A stretch of 64,000 nucleotides of DNA from Flavobacterium sp. CFS9 (GCF_041154745.1 NZ_AP031573.1:3968001-4032000); one strand, 5' to 3'; counted from the stretch's first letter, positions 1-8,486 are shown. Program-made: numbers and translations. The notes: generated by a model from the letters alone, not told the origin.

Positions 1-1
1 A

Positions 2-718
2 GATTATTACAAGCAGGAGAATCGCAAACAGTTGAATTATGATTCGGTAAAATCAGCTGAAATGGCAAAATTGAAAGTTGATTTTAAAGAGATCCTGATC
101 GATTGCGACTGGTCAGAAAAATCAAAAGACAATTATTTTTACTTGTTAAAGCAAATCAAAAAAAGCTATCCAACGACCGTGGTTTCGGCTACCATAAGAC
201 TCTGGCAATACAAATATGCTTCAAAAGCCGGAATCCCACCCGTAGATAAAGGTTTGCTGATGTGCTATAATTTGAGTAAACCGGAAGATTTTAATACCAA
301 AAATTCTATAGGAACCAGCGAAGAATTGGCGCAATATATTACACACGACAAATATGGTTTGAAACTTGATATTGCTCTGCCATTGTACAGTTGGGCGGTT
401 GTTTTCAGAGGCAATCAGTTTAAGGGAATTTTATCCGATTATGAGAGGATTCAAAAGGATACCGTTAAATTAAAAAAGGTATCAGATTCTAAATATATAC
501 TGCAAGACGACATTCTGGTAGGACAGACTTATTTGAGAAACGGGGATGAAATCAGGATTGAGAAAATTTCTGAAGACGAACTAGACAAAATGATTTCGAT
601 CGTAAAAAGTAAAATCCCGATCGACAATCAGACAAAAGTGACGTTTTTCTCTTTCGATAAAAAATACATCAACGATTATGGAACTCAAAATATATCCGGT
701 TATTATGCGCGTTTTTAG
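2..718 (+). CDS. Hypothetical protein, 5' end outside the window
   Basis: The frame is open from base 2 with no stop, so the true start lies upstream. A TTG at 32 is the first start-like codon but is unlikely to be the real one. The visible part (about 238 residues) has alternating hydrophobic strands and helices, with segments such as LIDCDW, SATIRLWQYKY, GLLMCYN and LDIALPLYSW. These recall TIM-barrel, glycoside-hydrolase-like proteins in which strands end in D or W, but I cannot name a family. No membrane segment is visible in this part. It overlaps the following lipoprotein gene, which suggests co-transcription and possibly a joint envelope role. The function is unknown. Confidence 0.7.
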   Translation, partial: DYYKQENRKQLNYDSVKSAEMAKLKVDFKEILIDCDWSEKSKDNYFYLLKQIKKSYPTTVVSATIRLWQYKYASKAGIPPVDKGLLMCYNLSKPEDFNTKNSIGTSEELAQYITHDKYGLKLDIALPLYSWAVVFRGNQFKGILSDYERIQKDTVKLKKVSDSKYILQDDILVGQTYLRNGDEIRIEKISEDELDKMISIVKSKIPIDNQTKVTFFSFDKKYINDYGTQNISGYYARF

Positions 719-3017
719 CCCTTTACTTTTTGTTTTTAGTGTTCAGGTCTCTTTGGCCTGCGGATGGAGTGTTTCGCCGGAAACCAGCAGACTGGCTTTG
801 TTTAAAGCACAGCGTGAAGGCTTTTTTAAGCTGACACCCTTTTATTATTCGGCCGATAATTATTACGATACAAGTACGATTTCAGGTGTTGATCAGGAAT
901 TGAATTGTGCGGAATGGAAGAGAAAACTGGGCAGTAAGGTAGATCCAAAAGACGTACATGTTATTTTGTACGAAACGGATGCTGAGAAATTTGAAACTGC
1001 TTATGAAACTAAATCGCTGAAAAAAGTTTTTGATAAGAACACTTTTATTGAAGCCTTACTGCTTTCAAAAAATAAAGTACTTTTAAACTATATTTTGTTT
1101 GCGAAAAAATTAGAATACAACAGCAATCCTGATGTAAAATGGGAGTCATGGGGTAATATTGGCTATGACAGTAAAGATCATAAAATAGCCGATGTTAGTG
1201 ATTTCGAAAAGAAAATCAGAACGGCAAAAGATTCTTTTTTAAAGCAGCGTTATGCCTTTTTATTGTTGAGATACAGCTTCTATGCTTCTGATAAGAATGA
1301 AGTAATTCGTTTGTACGATACTTATTTTGCAGACGATAAAAACACAATTTTAGCGCCCTGGGCTTTGTACTATAAAGCTTTGTGTGTGGAGGATTTAGCT
1401 TTACAGAATTATTTGCTGAGTAAAGTGTTTGTTTCCTGCGAAGAGAAATCATTTGCGGTTTTACAGCACTACAACTGGAAATTAACTACAGAGACTTTGG
1501 CATTGGCTCAAAACGATGAAGAGCGCAGTGTGATCCTGACTATCGAAGGCTTACGCAATCCGGCACCGGGATTGAAAACCATTCAGGAGGTTTATGAGTT
1601 GAATCCGAATAGTTTGTATTTGAGTTTTTTGATCGGGAGAGAAGTGAACAAGCTTGAAGATTGGATTTTTACACCGCAATACACCAATGACGGAACTCCT
1701 TCGGTTGTTTTTGACAGTACGGTCTGGTATGAAAATTATGCGAAAGCAAAAGAGGAGAATTTCAAGAAAGATATTTTGTATTTGAGAGAGTTTGAATATT
1801 ATCTAATTTCAATCAGAGAGCAGACTTCAGGGGAGCAAAAAGACTACATTACGGCAGCGATTGCACAGCTTTGTTTTATAGGAGACGAAATTGATCTGGG
1901 AAAGAAATACACGGATATGATTTCAGAAAAAGCCAATGCTTCGATACAAATGCAGAAGAATATTCAGTTGGCATTGGTCGCTTTAAAGCAGGACGATTTG
2001 AAAAATAACGAAGTTCAAAATCAGCTTTTTAAATATTTTGATTCGGTTGAAAATCTGGTGGAAACCGATTTAGGTTTGTTTAAGAATTTATACAGTTTGT
2101 ACCGAATCGCCAGCAAAGATTTTGCAAAAAAAGGCGATCGCGTGACAGCAGGTTTACTGGCTATGAAATCGGATATTAAAAACGAAGGAGAATACTCAGC
2201 CTACAATACACCTTATTTTTACAGCTACATAGGATATTTTGATCGGAATAATGCAACTGAGGCAGATATTGACCGTTTGATAGCCCTTCAGGAGAAAAAA
2301 GACAAAACACCTTTTGAAAGGTATATCTGTTCCGGAACGATAGCGCCAAATGTTAATTATTACAAAGATCTGAAAGGAACAATTGCGTTTCGAAATAATA
2401 ATTTAGAGCTGGCTTATCAAACTTTTGCAAGTATGCCAAAAGATTTCTGGGAGAAAAACTATGTTTATAAAGATTATTTAAACGAGAATCCGTTTACGCC
2501 CAAAATTCTGCAAAGAGATACAGAGCGAAAGTTCAACTATCGTTTCAATAAAGCGGATTTTATCGCGCAGTTAATTCAGTTGAAAAAACAAAACACCGCC
2601 ACAAGTAATCTGAAACTGGCACATGCTTATTTTAATGTGTCGTATCTGGGGAACTCCTGGATGATGACTGCGTACGACTGGACATCGGGCGAATCGTACG
2701 TGGATTATGTGTACGGAGATAATTCGGAAAACGAAAAGAAATACCAAAAAGGCAACTACTATAATTTGACGATGGCGAAAATGTATTACGAGAAAGCCCT
2801 GAAAATGTCTAAAAATACCAATGAAAAAGCCTTAGCCAGTTTAATGATTTTTGAATGCAATTATTACAATCACTACGCCAATATTGTCTCTTCTGAGGAA
2901 GAAGAAAAGAACCCGTTTAAAGCAGGCCAGGAGTTGATTAATTTCTATTCGGTTTATAGAAAAACCCCTGCTTTTCAAAAATACAATTGTCCTTTGTTGG
3001 AATCGTATCTTAAGTAA
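705..3017 (+). CDS. Large exported alpha-helical (TPR-like) protein, probable lipoprotein
   Basis: About 770 residues. I prefer the ATG at 705 over the one at 678. From 705 the protein begins MRVF, then a hydrophobic stretch ending VSLAC, a fair lipobox, which predicts export and lipid attachment at Cys. The 678 start would put nine extra residues before the signal. Both starts overlap the previous gene (by 14 or 41 bases), so the two genes are probably translationally coupled. The rest is rich in paired amphipathic helices with A, Y and L at regular spacing (for example LALVALKQDDLKNNEV and KMYYEKALKMSKNTNEKALA), as in TPR/SEL1-like solenoids. No catalytic motif was found. The function is unknown; a scaffold in the envelope is a guess. 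Confidence 0.8.
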   Translation: MRVFSPLLFVFSVQVSLACGWSVSPETSRLALFKAQREGFFKLTPFYYSADNYYDTSTISGVDQELNCAEWKRKLGSKVDPKDVHVILYETDAEKFETAYETKSLKKVFDKNTFIEALLLSKNKVLLNYILFAKKLEYNSNPDVKWESWGNIGYDSKDHKIADVSDFEKKIRTAKDSFLKQRYAFLLLRYSFYASDKNEVIRLYDTYFADDKNTILAPWALYYKALCVEDLALQNYLLSKVFVSCEEKSFAVLQHYNWKLTTETLALAQNDEERSVILTIEGLRNPAPGLKTIQEVYELNPNSLYLSFLIGREVNKLEDWIFTPQYTNDGTPSVVFDSTVWYENYAKAKEENFKKDILYLREFEYYLISIREQTSGEQKDYITAAIAQLCFIGDEIDLGKKYTDMISEKANASIQMQKNIQLALVALKQDDLKNNEVQNQLFKYFDSVENLVETDLGLFKNLYSLYRIASKDFAKKGDRVTAGLLAMKSDIKNEGEYSAYNTPYFYSYIGYFDRNNATEADIDRLIALQEKKDKTPFERYICSGTIAPNVNYYKDLKGTIAFRNNNLELAYQTFASMPKDFWEKNYVYKDYLNENPFTPKILQRDTERKFNYRFNKADFIAQLIQLKKQNTATSNLKLAHAYFNVSYLGNSWMMTAYDWTSGESYVDYVYGDNSENEKKYQKGNYYNLTMAKMYYEKALKMSKNTNEKALASLMIFECNYYNHYANIVSSEEEEKNPFKAGQELINFYSVYRKTPAFQKYNCPLLESYLK

Positions 3018-3036
3018 AGGGAAGCAGACAGGTCAT

Positions 3037-3070
3037 AAAAAAAGCGTTCGTAAAACCGAACGCTTTTTTT
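3037..3070. terminator. Bidirectional intrinsic terminator between the lipoprotein gene and tpiA
   Basis: A 14-bp perfect inverted repeat (arms 3037-3050 and 3057-3070, core AAGCGTTCG / CGAACGCTT, loop TAAAAC) with A and T runs on both sides. It can end transcription from the plus-strand lipoprotein gene and from minus-strand tpiA. Confidence 0.85.
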
Positions 3071-3082
3071 TATGAGGTAGTG

Positions 3083-3143
3083 AGATTCTAAGTTGCTAAG
3101 ATTCTAAGATTCTGAGTTTCTAAGATTCTAACAATCTAAAGAT
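3083..3143. repeat. Degenerate tandem CTAAGATT-type repeat
   Basis: About 60 bases built from imperfect copies of TTCTAAGATTCTAAG-like words (TGAGATTCTAAG, TGCTAAGATTCTAAG, TTTCTAAGATTCTAAC). It lies directly behind the tpiA stop codon. A related stretch in the opposite sense (AACTTAGAACCTTAGAACCT) lies at about 11157-11176 beside the GNAT gene, so it looks like a dispersed low-complexity intergenic element. Confidence 0.6.
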
Positions 3144-3896
3144 CTAGACAGCAGTAACAATTGCTAAAAAGTCATCCGCTTTTAAAGCTGCACCACCAAT
3201 TAAACCACCATCTACGTCTGGTTTAGAGAAGATTTCTTTGGCGTTTTCAGGTTTAACAGAACCACCGTAAAGAATAGAAACTTCGTCAGCGATGTCTGTA
3301 CCAAATGCTTTACGAATAACCTCTCTGATAAATTCGTGCATTTCCTGTGCTTGCTCCGGTGAAGCCGTTTCTCCTGTTCCAATTGCCCAAACTGGCTCGT
3401 AAGCCAAAACAATTTTAGACCAGGATTCTTTTGCGATGTGGAATAATCCGTCGCGCAATTGGTTTTCAACAATATTAAAGTGATTACCAGACTGACGGTC
3501 TTTTAATTCCTCTCCGAAACAGAAAATTACAGTCATGTCATGTTTTAAAGCAGTATCTACTTTATTGGCAATTAAAGCATCTGTTTCGTGAAAAATAGCT
3601 CTACGCTCAGAGTGACCCAGAATTACGGTATTTACGCCCACACTGATCAACATGTCAGCAGAAATTTCTCCTGTAAAAGCACCGCCTTCAGCCTGATGAA
3701 CGTTTTGCGCTGCAACACCGATAGTAGTGTTTTTTAATTTGGTAGCTGCTGCCTGCAAGTTTACAAAAGTTGGTGCCACAATTACTTGTGCAGTAGTTTG
3801 TGCAGGTATTTTAGCGATTAGTTCGTTTAATAATTCTTCAGTTTGTGCTGCGTTTTTATGCATTTTCCAGTTTCCTGCGACAATCTTTTTTCTCAT
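3144..3896 (-). CDS. tpiA: Triosephosphate isomerase
   Basis: Interconverts dihydroxyacetone phosphate and glyceraldehyde-3-phosphate in glycolysis and gluconeogenesis, in the cytoplasm. 250 residues, the normal length. All catalytic signatures are present: NWKMHKN with Lys11, GHSERR with His95, AYEPVWAIGTG with Glu167 (the flexible loop-6 lid follows), and the phosphate-binding YGGSVKPEN and GGLIGGA near the C-terminus. It is the last gene of a minus-strand series behind a TlpA-type thioredoxin gene (71-base gap). The order DUF1599, BT_3928, tpiA is common in Bacteroidota. Confidence 0.98.
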   Translation of the reverse strand: MRKKIVAGNWKMHKNAAQTEELLNELIAKIPAQTTAQVIVAPTFVNLQAAATKLKNTTIGVAAQNVHQAEGGAFTGEISADMLISVGVNTVILGHSERRAIFHETDALIANKVDTALKHDMTVIFCFGEELKDRQSGNHFNIVENQLRDGLFHIAKESWSKIVLAYEPVWAIGTGETASPEQAQEMHEFIREVIRKAFGTDIADEVSILYGGSVKPENAKEIFSKPDVDGGLIGGAALKADDFLAIVTAV

Positions 3897-3967
3897 TGTG
3901 GTAGTTTTTATTTTTTGCTTTTATTTTGTTCTCGTTTATCATTGCAATTGCAACGAATGTTGCGGTT

Positions 3968-4462
3968 TTATTTTAAACCTTTTAATGTTTCATTGATTTT
4001 ATCAAAATCTTTCTCAATGGCACGATATAGTACAATTTTTCCGGTTTTGTCTACAATGATGTATCTCGGAATCCAGTCTAAATCAATTGCTTTTCCAAAA
4101 ACACCTTTCATACCGTCGTTCATCATGAAATGATCGCCTTTTAACTCATGTTTTTCAATTCCGGCTTTCCATTTATCAGCAGTTTTGTCCGCAGAAAGGA
4201 ATAAGTACGAAACAGTAGGGTTTTTAGCTTGTAATTCTTTAAGCTGAGGCATTGCTTTTACACAGTCGCCACACCACGAAGCCCAAACTTCAATTAACAA
4301 AGTTTTGCCTTTGTATTTTTTTAGAATGTTTTTGAAAGCAACCTGACTATCATCAGCTGCTAATAATTTTTCAGACAAAGCATCTTTAGAAAAACTGGTT
4401 TTCTGAGCCTGTGAGCATGAAAAAGTGATAAATGCAATAAAGATTAGCGTTATTTGTTTCAT
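3968..4462 (-). CDS. TlpA-family thioredoxin-like lipoprotein
   Basis: 164 residues. The N-terminus is a short signal ending FITFSC, a lipobox, so the protein is probably anchored in the envelope. The redox centre is WASWCGDC (Cys64 and Cys67) in the usual TlpA/ResA position after strand LLIEVW. Such proteins reduce or exchange disulfides of exported proteins, often for cytochrome c maturation or, in Bacteroidota, in undefined envelope redox pathways. The gene lies between tpiA and the BT_3928 gene, whose product also carries a redox-type periplasmic domain, so the two may work together (inference). Confidence 0.88.
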   Translation of the reverse strand: MKQITLIFIAFITFSCSQAQKTSFSKDALSEKLLAADDSQVAFKNILKKYKGKTLLIEVWASWCGDCVKAMPQLKELQAKNPTVSYLFLSADKTADKWKAGIEKHELKGDHFMMNDGMKGVFGKAIDLDWIPRYIIVDKTGKIVLYRAIEKDFDKINETLKGLK

Positions 4463-4482
4463 AGTGGTAAATGATTTTGAAC

Positions 4483-4510
4483 AAAGTTAAACAAACAAAT
4501 GGAAAGCCAA
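4483..4510 (-). promoter_or_regulatory. Probable Bacteroidota-type promoter for the TlpA-tpiA unit
   Basis: On the minus strand, TTG (4508-4510), 17 bases, then TAACTTTG (4483-4490), which fits TAnnTTTG exactly. It lies 21 bases ahead of the TlpA-like start codon. Confidence 0.55.
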
Positions 4511-4800
4511 TCGGACATTAACAAAAATTGAAGACTCGTTTATTTTATCACAAATCAGCCAAATTCGGTTAAAAAAAGCGGAGTGAAATCGTAATAGTTG
4601 AGAGAATAAACTTCAAATTGGAATAAATTTTTAAAAGTAAATCCGGAAAAAAGTAATAAAAGGAATTTTTTTTTGAAAGGAAGAGTGTTTTTGACGGTAA
4701 AAAAACGTCAGATTGATTGAAAAAAAAGCCCCTCTTGAAATTATTATTTCGATGGGATTTTATTCATTTTTATAAAAGAAACTAAAAGATGTAAAAATAA

Positions 4801-4835
4801 AAAGTCCGCAACATTTTTATAACGTTGCGGACTTT
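4801..4835 (-). terminator. Intrinsic terminator of the BT_3928-family gene
   Basis: A 12-bp perfect inverted repeat (4801-4812 and 4824-4835, GTCCGCAAC / GTTGCGGAC core). Read on the minus strand it is followed by a T-rich run. It lies 36 bases past the stop codon. Confidence 0.85.
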
Positions 4836-4871
4836 GTAAAAATCTTATAACCTTTGTAGCTGAATGCTATT

Positions 4872-5972
4872 TTATAATTTTAAATCGCTGATATCGTTGT
4901 AATGTACTTTTTGAACCACAGTTCCTTTTTGCAGTACTACAATACTTGGATTAGCTCTTTCAATTGTTTTTAGAGTAGTGGCGTCACAGAAATAGAAATC
5001 AACATCTAAACCGTATTGTTTTTTGGCTTTTTTAATTTCATCGGGACCAGAAGCGGTCATTGCAATTACTTTATAACCTTTGGTTTTAGCTTCTTTGTTC
5101 AGTGTTTCTAATTTTTTCATTCCTTCAGGATTAGATAATGTTAGATCATACGTCACAAATACCAATAATTTAGGCTCTTTCAATAATTCGTCTTTGTAAT
5201 CAGAATCATCTTTAGTCATCGTGAAATCGTGAATTGGCGGTACATAACCTTCTGTAATCACTTTGTCTTTACGGTCTACAAACACAGCACCTTCCGGAAT
5301 GTTCATCAGGTCTTTTTCTGTAAACTCTTTGTCAACACCATTTACTTTGTAAATGAAAATCATTTCCACAACAGATTTTGGAGCGCCTTCCGGAATTTCC
5401 ATTCCCTTCTCGATATTGCTTCCTACTTTATACGGACGGAAATCTTTGATTGGATTATGATTAAGTACCCAAACGGCCATAATAACACACAAAACGATAC
5501 TTATTAAAGTGAGAATATTGGTAACGGCTTTTGAAAATAAAGGTTTTACCAGTTTTTTATTGATGAATAAGATCAGAATAAAGAAAAGTAAAACCACATC
5601 TTTGGTGAAAGATTGCCAAGGAGTTAAGTGTAGTGCGTCTCCGAAACATCCACAGTCTTTAACCACATCAAAATAAGCAGAGTAAAAAGTAAGGAAAGTG
5701 AAGAAAACGATTAGGAGTAATAAAGCCCAAATCGTAAGTTTTGATTTGTATCCTACCAATAACATCACACCCAGAACTACTTCCAGAATTACTAAAAAGA
5801 TAGCTAATCCTAAAGCCAATGGCTCCAGAAATGGCATGTTGAAAACCGGCTCACTGAAATACTCGGCTAATTTATAGGAGAAACCAACCGGATCGTTTAG
5901 TTTAATGAGTCCGGAAATAATAAAAAGTACTCCGACAAATAATCGGGAGAATTGAGTAAGAATGTTTTTCAT
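4872..5972 (-). CDS. BT_3928-family protein: MauE/DoxX-like membrane domain plus periplasmic redoxin-like domain
   Basis: 366 residues. The N-terminal half has about five membrane segments (roughly 7-24, 52-75, 81-100, 122-138, 149-170), with a DoxX/MauE-like pattern and the motif DCGCFGD (Cys107 and Cys109), followed by LTPWQSFTKD. The C-terminal half (about 175-366) is extracytoplasmic and has thioredoxin-fold-like strands (PKLLVFVTYDLT, GYKVIAMTAS, PSIVVLQKG) but no CxxC. MauE-type proteins serve disulfide formation in the periplasm. The gene shares orientation with DUF1599 upstream and the TlpA-like gene downstream, which suggests an envelope redox role; the substrate is unknown. Confidence 0.85.
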   Translation of the reverse strand: MKNILTQFSRLFVGVLFIISGLIKLNDPVGFSYKLAEYFSEPVFNMPFLEPLALGLAIFLVILEVVLGVMLLVGYKSKLTIWALLLLIVFFTFLTFYSAYFDVVKDCGCFGDALHLTPWQSFTKDVVLLFFILILFINKKLVKPLFSKAVTNILTLISIVLCVIMAVWVLNHNPIKDFRPYKVGSNIEKGMEIPEGAPKSVVEMIFIYKVNGVDKEFTEKDLMNIPEGAVFVDRKDKVITEGYVPPIHDFTMTKDDSDYKDELLKEPKLLVFVTYDLTLSNPEGMKKLETLNKEAKTKGYKVIAMTASGPDEIKKAKKQYGLDVDFYFCDATTLKTIERANPSIVVLQKGTVVQKVHYNDISDLKL

Positions 5973-5999
5973 AAAAATAATGATTTCAAAATTTCAAAG

Positions 6000-6052
6000 C
6001 TAAAATTCCAAATCCCAAAAATTTATTTAAAAGTTGGAATTTGGAATTTTAG
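6000..6052. repeat. Intergenic stem-loop repeat (CCAAATTCCAA type)
   Basis: Arms 6000-6018 and 6034-6052 match at 18 of 19 positions when one is reverse-complemented (AAAATTCCAAAT / ATTTGGAATTTT). It fills the gap between DUF1599 and the BT_3928 gene, both read leftward. There is no clear T-run behind it, so it is more likely a dispersed palindrome than a terminator. Confidence 0.65.
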
Positions 6053-6062
6053 TTTTTGAATT

Positions 6063-6605
6063 TTATTTGTTTATTGGATTTAAGATTAAAGCGAAAACAG
6101 AATAATTAATCATATCCTGATAATTGGCATCGATACCTTCCGATACTATAGTTTTACCTTTGTTGTCTTCGATTTGTTTTACGCGAAGTATTTTTTGCAG
6201 AATCAGATCCGTCAGAGAACTTACACGCATGTCACGCCAGGCCTCGCCGTAATCATGATTTTTGGCTTCCATTAACTCTTTGGTTAGCTTCACCTGAGCA
6301 TCATAAAGTTCGGTTGCTTTTTCAACATCTAAATCAGGCTGATCGACAACTCCAAGCTCTAACTGAATCAGTGCCATGATCGAATAATTGATGATTCCTA
6401 TGAATTCGCCTTTTTCATCTTCGTCTATTTTACGGACTTCATTTTCCTGCAGACTTCTGATTCTTTGTGCTTTTATAAAAATCTGATCAGTCAGGGATGG
6501 CAATCTTAATATACGCCACGCACTGCCGTAATCTTTCATTTTATTAATAAACAAAGTACGGCAAACCGTAATTACATTATCAAATTCAAGGGAAGTATTC
6601 TTCAT
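6063..6605 (-). CDS. DUF1599 domain protein with an internal duplication
   Basis: 180 residues. DUF1599 is thought to be related to all-alpha NTP pyrophosphohydrolases, which would make it a nucleotide-pool enzyme; this is family knowledge, not shown here. The sequence consists of two related halves. MKDYGSAWRILRLPSLTDQ in the first corresponds to NHDYGEAWRDMRVSSLTDL in the second, each followed by a QRIRSLQ- or LRVKQIED-type helix, an acidic stretch and a NYSxxALI segment. The gene is divergent from folP and leads a minus-strand series towards tpiA. The folP-DUF1599-BT_3928-tpiA neighbourhood is common in the phylum. Confidence 0.88.
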   Translation of the reverse strand: MKNTSLEFDNVITVCRTLFINKMKDYGSAWRILRLPSLTDQIFIKAQRIRSLQENEVRKIDEDEKGEFIGIINYSIMALIQLELGVVDQPDLDVEKATELYDAQVKLTKELMEAKNHDYGEAWRDMRVSSLTDLILQKILRVKQIEDNKGKTIVSEGIDANYQDMINYSVFALILNPINK

Positions 6606-6635
6606 TTATTGCTGTATATTTGCTAAAAATTTCTT

Positions 6636-6666
6636 CAAAAATAGGGATAATATTAAAGAGTTTCAA
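6636..6666 (-). promoter_or_regulatory. Probable promoter of DUF1599
   Basis: On the minus strand, TTG (6664-6666), 20 bases, then TATTTTTG (6636-6643), matching TAnnTTTG, about 30 bases before the start codon. The distal box falls inside the palindrome at 6660-6742. Confidence 0.5.
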
Positions 6667-6742
6667 GTTTCGGGTTTTCTTTGTTTCAAGTTTTTTCTAA
6701 ACAAAGTGTTAACGCCGGATTTTGAAACCTGAAACTTGAAAC
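6660..6742. repeat. Intergenic stem-loop repeat (GTTTCAAGTTTC type)
   Basis: Arms 6660-6677 and 6725-6742 match at 17 of 18 positions as an inverted repeat (GTTTCAAGTTTC / GAAACTTGAAAC). It lies in the divergent gap between DUF1599 and folP. A related partial copy occurs at 8449-8482. Confidence 0.7.
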
Positions 6743-6768
6743 CTCAAACGAAAATAACAAAACATACC

Positions 6769-7593
6769 ATGACAATTAATTGCAAAGGCCAGCTTATAGA
6801 TTTATCGATTCCTAAAGTAATGGGAGTGATGAATGTAACACCGAACTCTTTTTTTGATGGAGGGAAGTACAAAAATGAAGAGGAAATTATCTCAAGAGCA
6901 AATATTATATTGTCTGAAGGAGCTGATTTTATTGATTTGGGAGGGTATTCCAGTAAACCTGACGCGGAGTTTGTGTCTGAACAGGAAGAGATTGACCGTG
7001 TTGTTCCTGCGATTGAATTTATTTTAAAGCATTTTCCAGATGCTTTACTGTCGATTGATACGTTTAGAGGCGAAGTTGCCAAAGCAAGTATAGAAAGCGG
7101 CGCAGCGATTATTAACGATATTGCTGCCGGTGAACTGGATGATAAAATGTTTGATGTTATTACAAAGTATAATGTGCCATACATCATGATGCACATGCGC
7201 GGCAACCCGCAAACGATGCAGACTATGACTCATTATGACGATATTATGAAAGAAATGCTGTTGTATTTTTCTGAGAAAGTGCAAAAAGCAAGAAGTTTGG
7301 GAATCAATGATTTGATATTGGATCCTGGTTTCGGCTTTGCTAAAACAACCGATCAGAATTTCGAAGTAATGCAGAAAATGGAACTTTTTAATGTATTAGA
7401 ATTACCCGTTTTAGCAGGGATTTCAAGAAAATCAATGATTTATAAAACGCTTGGTGTTACACCGCTGGAAGCTTTAAACGGAACAACGTTTTTAAATACC
7501 ATTGCGTTAACCAAAGGAGCAAAAATTCTTCGTGTTCATGATGTGAAAGAGGCGGTGGAATGTGTTACTTTGTTTAATAAACTGAAAGTTTAG
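6769..7593 (+). CDS. folP: Dihydropteroate synthase
   Basis: Condenses 6-hydroxymethyl-dihydropterin pyrophosphate with p-aminobenzoate in folate synthesis; it is the sulfonamide target. 274 residues from the ATG at 6769. A TTG at 6736 would add 11 residues, but it lies inside the palindromic repeat and is rejected. Family motifs in order: GVMNVTPNSFFDGG, DLGGYSSKPDA, SIDTFRGEVA, INDIAAGELD, MHMRGNPQTM, LDPGFGFAKTTDQN, AGISRKSM and a final RVHDV. All residues expected for pterin and phosphate binding (Asn in NVTPNS, Asp in IDTF, Lys in SRKS, Arg-His in RVH) are present. Confidence 0.97.
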   Translation: MTINCKGQLIDLSIPKVMGVMNVTPNSFFDGGKYKNEEEIISRANIILSEGADFIDLGGYSSKPDAEFVSEQEEIDRVVPAIEFILKHFPDALLSIDTFRGEVAKASIESGAAIINDIAAGELDDKMFDVITKYNVPYIMMHMRGNPQTMQTMTHYDDIMKEMLLYFSEKVQKARSLGINDLILDPGFGFAKTTDQNFEVMQKMELFNVLELPVLAGISRKSMIYKTLGVTPLEALNGTTFLNTIALTKGAKILRVHDVKEAVECVTLFNKLKV

Positions 7594-7601
7594 TACCGGC
7601 T

Positions 7602-7730
7602 TGTCATTCCGAGGAACGAGACTCGAGCGATGGCGAACAGGCGAAGCAAATCACATTCGTTTATCGGCAAGGATTGGCGACATTCTGTACGGAGTTTCTT
7701 GTGCGATTTCTCCTTTCAGTCGAAATGACA
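7602..7730. repeat. MITE-like palindromic intergenic element
   Basis: 129 bases bounded by TGTCATTCCGAG on the left and CAGTCGAAATGACA on the right, which are imperfect inverted ends (TGTCATTyCGA). The inside carries shorter inverted words (GAACGAGACTCGAGCG, GCGAAGCAAATCACA / TTGTGCGATTTCTCC). It has higher GC than its surroundings and codes nothing. It lies just behind folP. The ends resemble a widespread Flavobacterium intergenic repeat as I remember it; copy number needs a genome search. Confidence 0.65.
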
Positions 7731-7766
7731 ACTTGGTGTAAATTCTATATCTAAAAAGAATAAATT

Positions 7767-8414
7767 ATGAAATATTTCTCTTTGCTTTTAATCTGTTTTT
7801 TATTCTCCTGCGGGAAAAAAGAAGATGTTTTATTGCCAAAATCGAACGTTACAATCGTAAAAAATGTCGAAGATCTTTCACCAATTTATGTCTTCTTCAA
7901 AACGGAAGGAAAAGATACTATCGCCGATGTGAACCGAAGAAACAGTATCATTTCGACCAATTGGATTTTCAATATTGACAAGCGCCTGCCTTTAAAATTA
8001 GTTATTCCCGAAGTAATGAAATTGCAGGAAAAAAAGCGAGGAGAGAAAGCTCATAAGAATGAAAAAGCCGAAAACTATTACTCCTACGCCGATTCCATCG
8101 GAAAAAATCTTGCTTTTATACCTTTCACAAAAGTGTATTATAAAATGGAGATCGCCAATAATAGAAGTCAGTTGTATTTTAAAAAGAACGGGATGATACG
8201 ATACAGCGGAAGAAAAACATATGATTTTCCTAAAAAAGATTTGCCAAAGTTTTTAGACAGTTTAATCATTAATCCAAAAGCGCAGATTACTTTTTCATTT
8301 GATAAAAATATATCTTACGGAGAATATATTCAGTACAAAACGTTCCTCGAAAAATTAGAATTAAAGCAAAAATCTCTTGTTTTTATAAATAAGGAAGAAG
8401 AATATATTTTTTAA
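7767..8414 (+). CDS. Putative lipoprotein, ExbD-like tail possible
   Basis: 215 residues, with a clear lipoprotein signal: MKYF, hydrophobic core, LFSC lipobox. The mature part is Lys-rich and has no known motif in its first two thirds. The last 50 residues (AQITFSFDKNISYGEYIQYKTFLEKLEL) resemble the periplasmic end of ExbD/TolR proteins, in which a strand, a YGEYV-type turn and a helix occur. There is no ExbD-like transmembrane anchor, so this similarity may be structural only. It stands alone between two intergenic repeats. Confidence 0.75.
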   Translation: MKYFSLLLICFLFSCGKKEDVLLPKSNVTIVKNVEDLSPIYVFFKTEGKDTIADVNRRNSIISTNWIFNIDKRLPLKLVIPEVMKLQEKKRGEKAHKNEKAENYYSYADSIGKNLAFIPFTKVYYKMEIANNRSQLYFKKNGMIRYSGRKTYDFPKKDLPKFLDSLIINPKAQITFSFDKNISYGEYIQYKTFLEKLELKQKSLVFINKEEEYIF

Positions 8415-8448
8415 CATTAAAAACAAAGTTTAAGCATTTCATAGATAA

Positions 8449-8482
8449 CTTGAAACCTGAAACAAAGAAAACCTGAAACAAA
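8449..8482. repeat. Partial GAAACCTGAAAC repeat
   Basis: AACTTGAAACCTGAAACAAAG followed by AAACCTGAAAC, in the convergent gap before rlmH. It shares words with the right arm of the palindrome at 6660-6742, so it is probably a related remnant. Confidence 0.5.
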
Positions 8483-8486
8483 AAAA

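Larger units (their letters stand above)
4463..4871. other. Intergenic gap of 409 bases
   Basis: It holds the promoter of the TlpA-like gene at its left end and the terminator of the BT_3928 gene at 4801-4835. Between 4511 and 4800 I see only AT-rich sequence with homopolymer runs and no credible frame or RNA. Confidence 0.6.

Noticed and set aside
6736..6768. TTG start that would lengthen folP
   Set aside because: It lies in the palindromic repeat; the FolP family begins near the ATG at 6769.
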